A stretch of DNA of 64,000 nucleotides. It comes from JAJTHJ01 sp046316025 (GTDB lineage Bacteria > Pseudomonadota > Gammaproteobacteria > Burkholderiales > Burkholderiaceae_F). A model generated the notes under the pieces. That model was given only the letters and a program-made list of their open reading frames with translations, was not told the origin of the DNA and made no database searches. Positions 1-7,608 of this stretch are shown one piece after another (position 1 is the stretch's first letter; every line of letters begins with the position of its first letter). The stretch covers positions 38,553-102,552 of the forward strand of contig JBKCXU010000115.1 of the NCBI GenBank assembly GCA_046316025.1, written 5' to 3'. The position numbers and the translations under genes are program-made.

Positions 1-966
1 GCGCAGAAGGAGGACATCGCCGACCCCGACGTGGTGCGCAGCTTTGCCAAGCTCGTTGGCACCGACCGGCGGTTGGTCGCGTTGTATCTGCTCACGGTGG
101 CCGACGTGCGCGGCACCAGTCCCAAGGTGTGGAACGCGTGGAAAGCGCGGCTGCTGGAAGACCTGTTCCGCCAGACGCGCCGCCTGCTGGGCGGCGAGGC
201 CGCGCCCGCCAGCGCCGAACTGGAAGGCCGCAAGCAGGAGGCGCTGCGCGTGCTGCGGCTGTACGGCCTGTCGGAGACCGCGCACGAGCCGCTGTGGTCG
301 CAGCTGGATGTCGTCTACTTCCTGCGTCATTCGGCGCGCGACATCGCCTGGCACGCGCGCGCGCTGGTGGCACACGTCAACGCCGACCCGCCCATCGTCC
401 GCGCCCGGCTGGCGCCGTCCGGCGAAGGCGCCGAGGTGCTGGTCTACGCGCGCGACCAGAAGTACCTGTTCGCGCGCCTCTGCGGCTACTTCGATCGCAG
501 CAACCTCGGCATCCTGGACGCCAAGATCCACACCACGCGGCATGGCTACGCGCTGGACACCTTCCTGATCGCCGACAACGGCCGCAGCCCGCACTACCGC
601 GAGCTGCTGACGCGGGTGGAAAAGGAACTCACCGACTGGATCGCCACCACCGCCCCGCTGGCGGAGCCGGTCAAGGGCCGCCTGTCGCGCCATTCGCGCC
701 ACTTTCCGGTCTCGCCAGCCGTTTACCTGCAACCGGACGAGCGCGGCCGCCAGTACCTGCTGTCGCTGACCGCGACCGACCGCGTCGGTCTGCTATATGC
801 AATCACCCGAGTGCTCGCACAGCAGGACGTCAACGTGCACACCGCACGCATCAACACGCTTGGCGAACGGGTCGAGGACGTGTTCCTGATCGACGGCGCG
901 GTGCTCGCCACCAACAAGGGCCAGATCCAGTTCGAGCAGGCGCTGCTGGAGGCGCTTACGCCGTAG
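1..966 (+). CDS. glnD: Bifunctional uridylyltransferase/uridylyl-removing enzyme GlnD, C-terminal part
   Basis: GlnD adds and removes UMP on PII proteins in response to glutamine and so sets nitrogen status. The reading frame is open from base 1, so the gene is cut by the window edge; 321 residues are visible. The first part (ALYLLTVADVRGTSPKVWN) is the conserved end of the HD (uridylyl-removing) domain. Two ACT domains follow, at about visible residues 145-190 and 250-320, the second with the typical RVGLLYAITRVLAQQDVNVH core. ACT domains sense glutamine in this family. The nucleotidyltransferase domain lies outside the window. The gene ends in TAG and faces the next gene tail to tail with a gap of only a few bases. 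Confidence 0.95.
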   Translation, partial: AQKEDIADPDVVRSFAKLVGTDRRLVALYLLTVADVRGTSPKVWNAWKARLLEDLFRQTRRLLGGEAAPASAELEGRKQEALRVLRLYGLSETAHEPLWSQLDVVYFLRHSARDIAWHARALVAHVNADPPIVRARLAPSGEGAEVLVYARDQKYLFARLCGYFDRSNLGILDAKIHTTRHGYALDTFLIADNGRSPHYRELLTRVEKELTDWIATTAPLAEPVKGRLSRHSRHFPVSPAVYLQPDERGRQYLLSLTATDRVGLLYAITRVLAQQDVNVHTARINTLGERVEDVFLIDGAVLATNKGQIQFEQALLEALTP

Positions 967-978
967 TGTCGGCTACGG
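961..978. terminator. Small palindrome spanning two convergent stop codons
   Basis: The six bases at 961-966 (ccgtag) pair with 973-978 (ctacgg) around a six-base loop. The glnD stop codon lies in one arm and the stop codon of the convergent hydrolase gene in the other. There is no T-run on either side, so bidirectional termination is only a guess. Confidence 0.25.
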
Positions 979-1986
979 GAAGCAGAGCGCGATCCACACC
1001 GGCGCCAGGACCGGGGTGCCGTTCGCGGCGAGCGGTGTGGCGTTGTCCACCACGGTCGCCCCATGCAGGGGGAACGGCGAGCCGCCAGTTTCGTTGGGCT
1101 GCACGTTGGTCACCCATTGACGCGAACTCGAGGCGGGCGGCGCGGCGCCGTCGACGAGATAAGGCGCACCGAACGTTGCGAGTCCGAGCGCGTTCCACAC
1201 CGCCAGCGCCTGGTCGTAAAGCACCAGCGTGTCGCGCTGATGAGTGAAGCCATACTGGCGCTCAACCGGCGTTGCGCCGGGGCGCCCCAGCCACGGAGCG
1301 GCGGGATTCGGGTCGGCCACCGAGGAGAAGAACACGCCCCGCAGCAGCGGAAAGAGCTTAGCCATCGCAACCGCGTGGCCGCCGCCCTGCGAGTGCCCAG
1401 CCACCACCACACGCGACCAGTCCACCACCCCGGCAACGAGAAAGTCGCCCCAGCCCTCGCTCGGGTACTGGGCGTGCAGCCAGGCGAGCAGCTTGCCGGT
1501 CAGGTTGACGATCGAATCGGCGCTCGGCACGGCGATCACCGGACTCACATCCACGCCGGTGAGGACCTCGCGCCGTGCGTTCCAGACGCAGTCGGCCTCG
1601 GCGTTGCCCTGACAGCGGCTGGCCACGGTCTGGTCGTTCGGGTAACTCAGGCCGATGGCGTGGTAGCCCTGCGCGGCACCGGTGCGCAGGATCGAGCGGT
1701 AAAGCGCCGGGTCGGCGAACGTGCCGGGCAGAAACACGAATAACCGCCGCTTCGCGGTCACGCCGGGTTGCGGATTGATGGCCACGTGCGCCGCCAGACT
1801 CGCGCTGACGGATGGATCGGTCGACTGTGGCAGTACTAAGCGCTCCGTCGACGCCGGCGGCGGAGTTGGCGTGGGCGTCGCCGGCGTGCCGCCGCCCCCT
1901 CCGCCGCAGCCGGCGAGTACAAGCAGGCTGCACCCAAATGCAGCAAGCACTCTCCGGCGCGCAGCCGGCTTGACGGATCGATTCAT
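973..1986 (-). CDS. Exported alpha/beta-hydrolase lipoprotein
   Basis: A 337-residue protein with a lipoprotein signal: a basic N-terminus, a hydrophobic stretch and a lipobox LVLAGC, which puts the acylated cysteine at about residue 27. A Gly-run and a Thr/Pro linker follow. The mature part has an alpha/beta-hydrolase fold signature: VVVAGHSQGGG with the nucleophile serine at about residue 199, preceded by a FVFLPGTFADP strand/oxyanion segment. The most likely role is an esterase or lipase-like enzyme anchored in the outer or inner membrane; the substrate cannot be read from the sequence. It lies directly upstream of a second secreted hydrolase on the same strand, with about 7 bases between the two genes, so they may be co-transcribed. 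Confidence 0.75.
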   Translation of the reverse strand: MNRSVKPAARRRVLAAFGCSLLVLAGCGGGGGGTPATPTPTPPPASTERLVLPQSTDPSVSASLAAHVAINPQPGVTAKRRLFVFLPGTFADPALYRSILRTGAAQGYHAIGLSYPNDQTVASRCQGNAEADCVWNARREVLTGVDVSPVIAVPSADSIVNLTGKLLAWLHAQYPSEGWGDFLVAGVVDWSRVVVAGHSQGGGHAVAMAKLFPLLRGVFFSSVADPNPAAPWLGRPGATPVERQYGFTHQRDTLVLYDQALAVWNALGLATFGAPYLVDGAAPPASSSRQWVTNVQPNETGGSPFPLHGATVVDNATPLAANGTPVLAPVWIALCFP

Positions 1987-1993
1987 GGCAACC

Positions 1994-3007
1994 TCAGCGG
2001 GTAAAGCGGGAGAAAAACTCGAACAGCAGGTCCGTGGCGTCCAACTGCCGGCTGGTCGGCCCGATCACGGCCGCGGGCAGGTACTGCCGGCCGCCGGGCC
2101 AGGTGTGGCCGCCGCCTTCGACCGTCACGTCGAGGACAGCCCCGCCGGGGCGGCAGCGCTTCCATCGATCGATCTCGACCCGGGTGTCGTCGCGCCGTTG
2201 GCGGCGTTCGAGCTTTTGCGCCTGCGGCGGCGACACGCAGTCATTGTGGCGAACCCAGAAGGCCACGCTCTCGGCCGCGCTGAGTACGGTACCGCCCGTA
2301 CCGGCCTCGATCTCGCCTCCGGCAAAGGGCATGAAGGGATCCGCGGTACCCAAAACATAGGCCGCGCCCACCGGCATCCTGGGCCGGCAGGTACGCGCAA
2401 GCGCCGTCGGCAGATTGGCCGCGACGGAGCCGAATGCCGCCACCCGGTCGGCTAGCTCGCAGGCGACGCGCTGGCTCATCATGCCGCCGTTGGAGATGCC
2501 GGCCACGTAGATGCGCCGCGGGTCGGCCTTGCGGTCGGCGACCAGGCGCGCGATCAGGTCGGCGATGAAGCGCACGTCGTCGACCCCGGCTTTCTCCGAC
2601 GCGGCCAGCCCGCGCCCGTCGGCCCATTGCTCGTCCACGCCGTCCGGAAACGCCAGCAGATAGCCGTGGCGGTCGGCGGCCTCGTCGAAGTCGGCCAATT
2701 GGCTCATGCGCTTGCCGGTGCCGGACCCGCCGTGCAGCAAAATCACCAAGGGCCAAGGCCCGCGACCGGCGCCGACTGGCTGCCGCAGCAGAACCGAGCG
2801 CTCACGCCCGCCGCTCGTCAGGTGCAAGACGTTGGGGTCGCTGCGCCGCAGTTGCGCCCACGCACTTCCGCCAATGATGGCCACGGCCAGCAAGGCCAGT
2901 AGGGCCAACCGAGAAATGAAGCCTTGTATGGGTGGCGGAGTCACGGGAGCGCGCGCTGCTTTGATGGGCGGCCGCAGTGTTGGTGGCGAAGCGTGCGGCG
3001 GCAACAC
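1994..3007 (-). CDS. Secreted PHB-depolymerase-family esterase (LpqC/CE1-like)
   Basis: A 337-residue product from the longest start (GTG). The hydrophobic segment at residues 31-50, ending SAWA-Q, looks like a signal peptide. A GTG at 2944 (residue 22) would give a more usual signal length, so the start is uncertain. The catalytic domain has the polyhydroxybutyrate depolymerase/feruloyl esterase pattern: LVILLHGGSGTG, the nucleophile elbow GISNGGMMS (serine near residue 172), GTADPFMPF with the likely acidic residue, and GGGHTWPGG with the likely catalytic histidine. The family cleaves polyester or acyl-ester bonds outside the cytoplasm. It could equally be a carbohydrate or feruloyl esterase; I infer no specific substrate. 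Confidence 0.8.
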   Translation of the reverse strand: MLPPHASPPTLRPPIKAARAPVTPPPIQGFISRLALLALLAVAIIGGSAWAQLRRSDPNVLHLTSGGRERSVLLRQPVGAGRGPWPLVILLHGGSGTGKRMSQLADFDEAADRHGYLLAFPDGVDEQWADGRGLAASEKAGVDDVRFIADLIARLVADRKADPRRIYVAGISNGGMMSQRVACELADRVAAFGSVAANLPTALARTCRPRMPVGAAYVLGTADPFMPFAGGEIEAGTGGTVLSAAESVAFWVRHNDCVSPPQAQKLERRQRRDDTRVEIDRWKRCRPGGAVLDVTVEGGGHTWPGGRQYLPAAVIGPTSRQLDATDLLFEFFSRFTR

Positions 3008-3085
3008 TCTTTACTTTTGGCTACCACCGTTACCGCCGGCTCGCGCCTGCTTACGCGCGGTGACGCGCTTTGCGTGTACGGAGAG

Positions 3086-3619
3086 TCAGTCGTCCGACGC
3101 GCCGGCCAGTTCCGGAAACAACACTTCCGTGTAACCGAAGCGGCTGAAGTCGCGCACGCGCATCGGGTACAGAATGCCGTCCAGATGGTCGCACTCGTGC
3201 TGCACCACGCGGGCGTGGAAGCCATCGACGGACCGGTCGATCTGGCCGCCCTTTTCGTCGAACCCGGTGTAGCGCAGCTTCGCGTAGCGCGGCACCACGC
3301 CGCGCAGGCCCGGCACCGACAGGCAGCCTTCCCAGCCTTCTTCCATCTCGTCGGTCAGCGGCGTCAGCACCGGGTTGATCAACACCGTGCGCGGCACCGG
3401 CGGCGCATCGCGGTAGCGGTCGTTGCGCTCGAAGCCGAAGATCACCACCCGCAGCGGCACGCCGATCTGCGGGGCGGCGAGGCCCGCACCGTCGGCGGCG
3501 CGCATCGTGTCGAACAGGTCGGCGACCAGCGCCTGCAACTCGGGCGTTCCGAGCTCGCGCACCGGTTCGGACACGCGCAGCAGACGGGGATCGCCCATGC
3601 GCAGGATTTCGCGGATCAC
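3086..3619 (-). CDS. def: Peptide deformylase
   Basis: Removes the N-formyl group from nascent proteins. The 177-residue protein has all three family motifs: GAGLAAPQ (about residues 44-51), EGCLS with the metal-binding cysteine at about 99, and QHECDHLDG (about 140-148) with the two histidines and the catalytic glutamate. Length is normal. The ATG at 3619 overlaps the end of the upstream phosphorylase gene by 4 bases (3616-3619), so the two are probably translated from one message. Confidence 0.96.
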   Translation of the reverse strand: MIREILRMGDPRLLRVSEPVRELGTPELQALVADLFDTMRAADGAGLAAPQIGVPLRVVIFGFERNDRYRDAPPVPRTVLINPVLTPLTDEMEEGWEGCLSVPGLRGVVPRYAKLRYTGFDEKGGQIDRSVDGFHARVVQHECDHLDGILYPMRVRDFSRFGYTEVLFPELAGASDD

Positions 3620-4362
3620 GGCGCCTCCTGCGCAACCGCCTGCGTCAACACCCGCACGGCGCGCGCCACCGTCGCTTTCATCACCGCTTGCAGATCGTCG
3701 AGGCGGATGCCGTCGCGGCTGTCGCCGCGGCCGGCCGCGTGGTTGACCACCACGGCGAGCGTCGCGTAGAGCAGGCCGGCCTCGCGCGCCAGCGCCGCCT
3801 CGGGCATGCCTGTCATGCCGACGAGGTCGGCGCCATCGCGGGCAAAGCGCTCGATTTCGGCGGCGGTTTCCAATCTCGGGCCTTGCGCACAGGCGTAGAC
3901 GCCGCCATCGACGATCGCCTCGCCGCAGGCCTGCGCGGCGCCAAGCAGACGCGCGCGCAGTGCGGGCGTGTACGGCTGCGTGAAGTCCACGTGCACCACC
4001 GGCGCGCCGTCGCCGTCGTAGAAGGTCGCCGCGCGGCCGTGGGTGTAGTCGATCAATTGATCGGGTACCGCCAGCGTGCCGGGGCCGAAGCGCGCGGCGA
4101 TGCCTCCGACCGTGGCCAGCGCCAGGATGCCGCGCACGCCCGCCTGTCGCAACGCGTCGATATTGGCGCGGTAGTTGATCCGGTGCGGCGGCAGGCTATG
4201 CGTCGCGCCGTGGCGGGCGAGGAACACGATCTCGTGCCCGCCGAGTTTGCCGAACACGAGCGGTGCCGACGGTTCGCCATAGGGCGTGGCGACGGACTCG
4301 TCCCGAACGTCGGTCAATACGGCGATCCTGGCCAAACCGCTGCCACCAACGACTGCGTACAT
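3616..4362 (-). CDS. S-methyl-5'-thioinosine phosphorylase (MTAP/PNP family)
   Basis: A 248-residue purine nucleoside phosphorylase-family protein. It begins MYAVVGGSGL and carries FLARHGATHSLPPHRINYRAN, the PHxxNYRAN phosphate/substrate region, then ACAQGPRLET, VGMTGMPEA and VVNHAAG. The overall pattern (APH-like RHG, NYRAN, NPAAG/NHAAG) is that of the proteobacterial methylthioinosine phosphorylases rather than of the adenosine-specific enzymes, so the likely reaction is phosphorolysis of methylthioinosine (after deamination of methylthioadenosine) in polyamine/AHL by-product salvage. I chose ATG 4362, which lies 2 bases after the ligA stop codon; the open frame extends upstream into ligA but without homology. 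A general methylthioadenosine phosphorylase (mtnP) is the alternative. Confidence 0.82.
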   Translation of the reverse strand: MYAVVGGSGLARIAVLTDVRDESVATPYGEPSAPLVFGKLGGHEIVFLARHGATHSLPPHRINYRANIDALRQAGVRGILALATVGGIAARFGPGTLAVPDQLIDYTHGRAATFYDGDGAPVVHVDFTQPYTPALRARLLGAAQACGEAIVDGGVYACAQGPRLETAAEIERFARDGADLVGMTGMPEAALAREAGLLYATLAVVVNHAAGRGDSRDGIRLDDLQAVMKATVARAVRVLTQAVAQEAP

Positions 4363-4364
4363 GC

Positions 4365-6398
4365 CTACGACTCCAACAGTGCGCGCAACTGCGCCTCGTC
4401 GATCACCGCTACGCCAAGCGCCTGTGCCTTTTCCAGCTTGGCGCCGGCCTCCTCGCCCGCCAGCACGTAGTCGGTCTTCTTCGACACGCTGCCGCTGACT
4501 TTGCCGCCGGCAGCGAGGATCAGTTCGCTCGCCTGCTCGCGCGTCAACGTCGGCAGCGTGCCGGTCAGCACGAAGTTCTTGCCGGCAAGCCGCCCCGCGG
4601 CGGGTCGGACGGCGCCCTCGCCTTCCGCCCAATGCACGCCGGCCGCGCGCAGCTGGTCAATGGCCTCGCGGTTATGCGGCTCGGCAAAGAAGTGCGCGAT
4701 CGAGGCCGCCACCACCGGGCCGACGTCGGGCACTGCGAGCAGGGACGCTTCATCGGCCGCTTGCAGCGCAGCGAGCGAGCCGAAGTGCGGCGCCAGGTCG
4801 CGCGCGGTGCTTTCGCCGACGTGGCGGATGCCGAGCGCGTAAATGAAGCGCTCGAGCGTGGTCGAACGCGCTTTGTCTAGCGAGTGCAGCAGGTTGGCGG
4901 CGGACTTCTCCCCCATGCGTTCCAGACCGGCCAGTGTTTCCAGCGACAGCGAGAACAATTCCGCCGGCCCGTGCACCAAATCGCCCTCGACCAGTTGCTC
5001 GACGAGCTTTTCGCCCAGCCCTTCGATGTCCAGCGCGCGGCGCGAGGCAAAGTGCAGCAGCGATTGCTTCCGCTGCGCACCGCAGACGAGCCCGCCGGTG
5101 CAGCGGGCAATGGCTTCGTCCTGCGGCCGCTCGACCGTCGAATCGCACACCGGGCAGCGCGACGGCATCGCAAACTCGCGCGCATCCCGCGGCCGCCGCT
5201 CCGTCACCACGGCAACGATCTCGGGAATCACGTCGCCGGCGCGGCGGACGATCACGGTATCGCCGATCCGCACATCCTTGCGGCGCACTTCGTCCTCGTT
5301 GTGCAGCGTGGCGTTGGTGACCGTGACACCGCCCACCGCCACCGGCGCCAGCCGCGCCACGGGGGTCAGCGCACCAGTGCGGCCGACCTGCACTTCGATG
5401 TCGAGCACCTGCGTGGTCGCCTCCTGCGGCGCAAACTTGTGCGCGCAGGCCCAGCGCGGCGCGCGCGAGACGAAGCCGAGTGCGGCCTGCTCGGCGCGGG
5501 CGTTGACCTTGTAGACCACGCCGTCGATGTCGTAGTCGAGCCGCTCGCGCTTGCGCTGGACCGCGCGGTAAAACGCCAATAGCCCGTCGATACCCCGCAC
5601 CACCGTGCGCTCCTCGCAGACCGGCAGGCCAAGCGCGGCCAGCCAGTCGAGCGTGGCCGAGTGGGTGGCCGGCTCGTCCGCGCCGTGCACTTCGCCCAGC
5701 CCATAGGCGAAGAAGTGCAAGCGGCGCTGCGCCGTGATGCGGGCATCGAGCTGACGCAGCGCCCCGGCCGCCGCATTGCGCGGGTTGGCAAACTCCTTGT
5801 CGCCGCGCGCGCGCTGCCGCTCGTTCAGCCGCTGCAAATCGCGCTTGAACATCAGCACCTCGCCGCGCGCTTCGAGCACCTGCGGGGCGGCACCGTGCAG
5901 GCGCAGCGGCACGGAGTGAATCGTGCGCACGTTGGCAGTCACGTCCTCGCCCACCGCGCCGTCGCCGCGGGTGGCGGCCTGCACCAGCAGGCCGTCTTCG
6001 TAGCGCAGGTTGATCGCCAGGCCATCGAACTTCAGTTCGCCGGCGTACTCGACCGGCCCCTCGCCCAGCCCCGCCTTGGCGAGCATTTCGGCGACCCGAT
6101 GGTCGAAGGCGACGGCCTCGTCCTCGGTCAGCGCGTTGTTGAGCGACAGCATCGGCAGCGCATGCCGTACCTCGGCCAGATCGCTGCGCGGTGCGCCGCC
6201 GACGCGCTTGGTGGGCGAGTCGCCGGTGGCGAGCGCGGGGTGCTGCGCTTCCAGGTCTTGCAACTCGCGGAACAGCGCGTCCCACTCGGCGTCCGGAATG
6301 GTCGGCGCGTCCAGTACGTAGTAGGCATGGTTGTGGCGCTGGATCTCGGCGCGCAACCAAGCGGCGCGCTCGGCGGTCGCGCGCGGTACCGTGCTCAT
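4365..6398 (-). CDS. ligA: NAD-dependent DNA ligase
   Basis: Seals nicks between Okazaki fragments and in repair, using NAD as AMP donor. The 677-residue protein has the usual full-length layout: Ia/adenylation domain with the KFDG motif (adenylated lysine near residue 123), an OB domain, a four-cysteine zinc site (C415, C418, C433, C439), helix-hairpin-helix repeats, and a C-terminal BRCT domain from about residue 597 (FVLTGTLPTLTREQ). The ATG at 6398 overlaps the stop codon of the upstream zipA gene (ATGA). The order smc-zipA-ligA is a common betaproteobacterial arrangement. Confidence 0.97.
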   Translation of the reverse strand: MSTVPRATAERAAWLRAEIQRHNHAYYVLDAPTIPDAEWDALFRELQDLEAQHPALATGDSPTKRVGGAPRSDLAEVRHALPMLSLNNALTEDEAVAFDHRVAEMLAKAGLGEGPVEYAGELKFDGLAINLRYEDGLLVQAATRGDGAVGEDVTANVRTIHSVPLRLHGAAPQVLEARGEVLMFKRDLQRLNERQRARGDKEFANPRNAAAGALRQLDARITAQRRLHFFAYGLGEVHGADEPATHSATLDWLAALGLPVCEERTVVRGIDGLLAFYRAVQRKRERLDYDIDGVVYKVNARAEQAALGFVSRAPRWACAHKFAPQEATTQVLDIEVQVGRTGALTPVARLAPVAVGGVTVTNATLHNEDEVRRKDVRIGDTVIVRRAGDVIPEIVAVVTERRPRDAREFAMPSRCPVCDSTVERPQDEAIARCTGGLVCGAQRKQSLLHFASRRALDIEGLGEKLVEQLVEGDLVHGPAELFSLSLETLAGLERMGEKSAANLLHSLDKARSTTLERFIYALGIRHVGESTARDLAPHFGSLAALQAADEASLLAVPDVGPVVAASIAHFFAEPHNREAIDQLRAAGVHWAEGEGAVRPAAGRLAGKNFVLTGTLPTLTREQASELILAAGGKVSGSVSKKTDYVLAGEEAGAKLEKAQALGVAVIDEAQLRALLES

Positions 6399-7447
6399 CG
6401 CGCGTCGGTATCGCCGTACAAGCGCAGCGCGCGCGGCGAGCCGGCTTCCGTACCCTCGGCACGCATCGCGTCGTACAGCGTCTGCAACTGGGCGTCGATC
6501 GCGTCGATCGCCGCGGCGTCGAGCGGGCGACCGGCGTCGTCAACGATGCGCGCGCCGAGAGCGGCTGCCAGTTGGTTGGCGGCGCTCGCCATCTGCCGCA
6601 GCGGTTGCGCGGCCTGGGCTACCGTCGGCACGTCAAGCTCCAACAGCAACCGGTCGGCCAGCAGCGAGCCGCTGGCTAACGTAAAGAGCGTGCGCCCGTC
6701 GCCGTCGCGTTTGGCCCAACGGCCGGGCCCCGCGGCGGAAAAGCCCGCCTGCGCTACCGCCTGCGTCAGCTTGGCGCCATCCCAGGGCGCAGCGCCGGCT
6801 TCGAGTGTCAGCCCGAGCTTCACGTCGAACTTCGCGCACAGCGCATCCAGTTGCCGCGCCAGATCGACGATCTGCTTGACGGGAGGAGGATCGCAATCGG
6901 CCTCCAAAGCGAGCGCAACCTGCTGGGCCGCGGCGATGAAGCGAGCGGCCTCGACCTCATCCAGGGCGTGGCGCCGATTGGCGAGTTGGGTCGCGGCGAG
7001 CAGTTCGGTGTAGTAACCGAAGCGATCGGGCTTGACCCACTGCTGGCTGCGCGCATCCCAGGCGACCAGCGTGGCCGGCAGCGTGGTGTTCAACTGCGCC
7101 AGCCGCGCGGCGGCGTCGATCACCGCCACGCCATCCACCGCGTGGGCGCAGCGCAGTTCGAGCACGTAGTCGAGCAGCGGGTCCTCGACCCATTCGACGA
7201 CCGCTGCGGGCGGCGCTTCGGCGGGGGCGGCGACGCCCTCATCCAACGCGCCCAAGCGCGGCTCGATCCGCTCGGCGCCAGGCCGGGCGGCCACCGCGGC
7301 GCCACCAGCGAGCGGGTCGCCCACGCCCTCTCGCAGCGACGATGCCAGCCGCTTGAGCGCTCGGCGCTCCTGCCACTTGTTGTAGGCGTAGAGGGCGCCC
7401 AGCAGCGCGACGGCGATGCCGATCAGCGCGTAATGGAGCTCGGTCAT
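6395..7447 (-). CDS. zipA: ZipA-like cell division protein
   Basis: A 350-residue protein with one N-terminal membrane helix (residues about 6-24, ALIGIAVALLGALYAY), a basic stretch (WQERRALKRL), a variable linker, and a conserved C-terminal region that matches the FtsZ-binding ZipA_C fold (segments VDLARQLDALCAKFDVKLGL and FTLASGSLLADRLLLELDVP). ZipA tethers FtsZ to the inner membrane at the division site. The position between smc and ligA supports the call, as this is the usual place of zipA in betaproteobacteria. Sequence identity to enterobacterial ZipA is expected to be low, so the FtsZ-binding function is inferred. Confidence 0.82.
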   Translation of the reverse strand: MTELHYALIGIAVALLGALYAYNKWQERRALKRLASSLREGVGDPLAGGAAVAARPGAERIEPRLGALDEGVAAPAEAPPAAVVEWVEDPLLDYVLELRCAHAVDGVAVIDAAARLAQLNTTLPATLVAWDARSQQWVKPDRFGYYTELLAATQLANRRHALDEVEAARFIAAAQQVALALEADCDPPPVKQIVDLARQLDALCAKFDVKLGLTLEAGAAPWDGAKLTQAVAQAGFSAAGPGRWAKRDGDGRTLFTLASGSLLADRLLLELDVPTVAQAAQPLRQMASAANQLAAALGARIVDDAGRPLDAAAIDAIDAQLQTLYDAMRAEGTEAGSPRALRLYGDTDAR

Positions 7448-7462
7448 GGGTTGCAGCGCTCA

Positions 7463-7566
7463 CGCCCCCACCCCAGCCCTCCCCCGCGCGGGGGGGAGGG
7501 AGTGAGGATCGAGAGGAGATGCAAGTCCCCTCCCCAGCGACGCGGGGGAGGGCTAGGGTGGGGGCG
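7463..7566. repeat. Palindromic intergenic repeat (type A), zipA-smc gap
   Basis: Outer arms 7463-7488 and 7541-7566 are 26-base inverted repeats with a single mismatch; a further C-run/G-run hairpin (cctcccccgcg/cggggggagg) sits inside the left half. The element fills almost the whole gap between smc and zipA. It is closely related to the copy inside moeA at 58209-58293. Such REP/BIME-like elements can fold in the mRNA and affect stability between genes. Confidence 0.8.
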
Positions 7567-7608
7567 AGGGTCCTCGCGCACGGCCATCCTCTTTCGGGCG
7601 ATTTCCGC

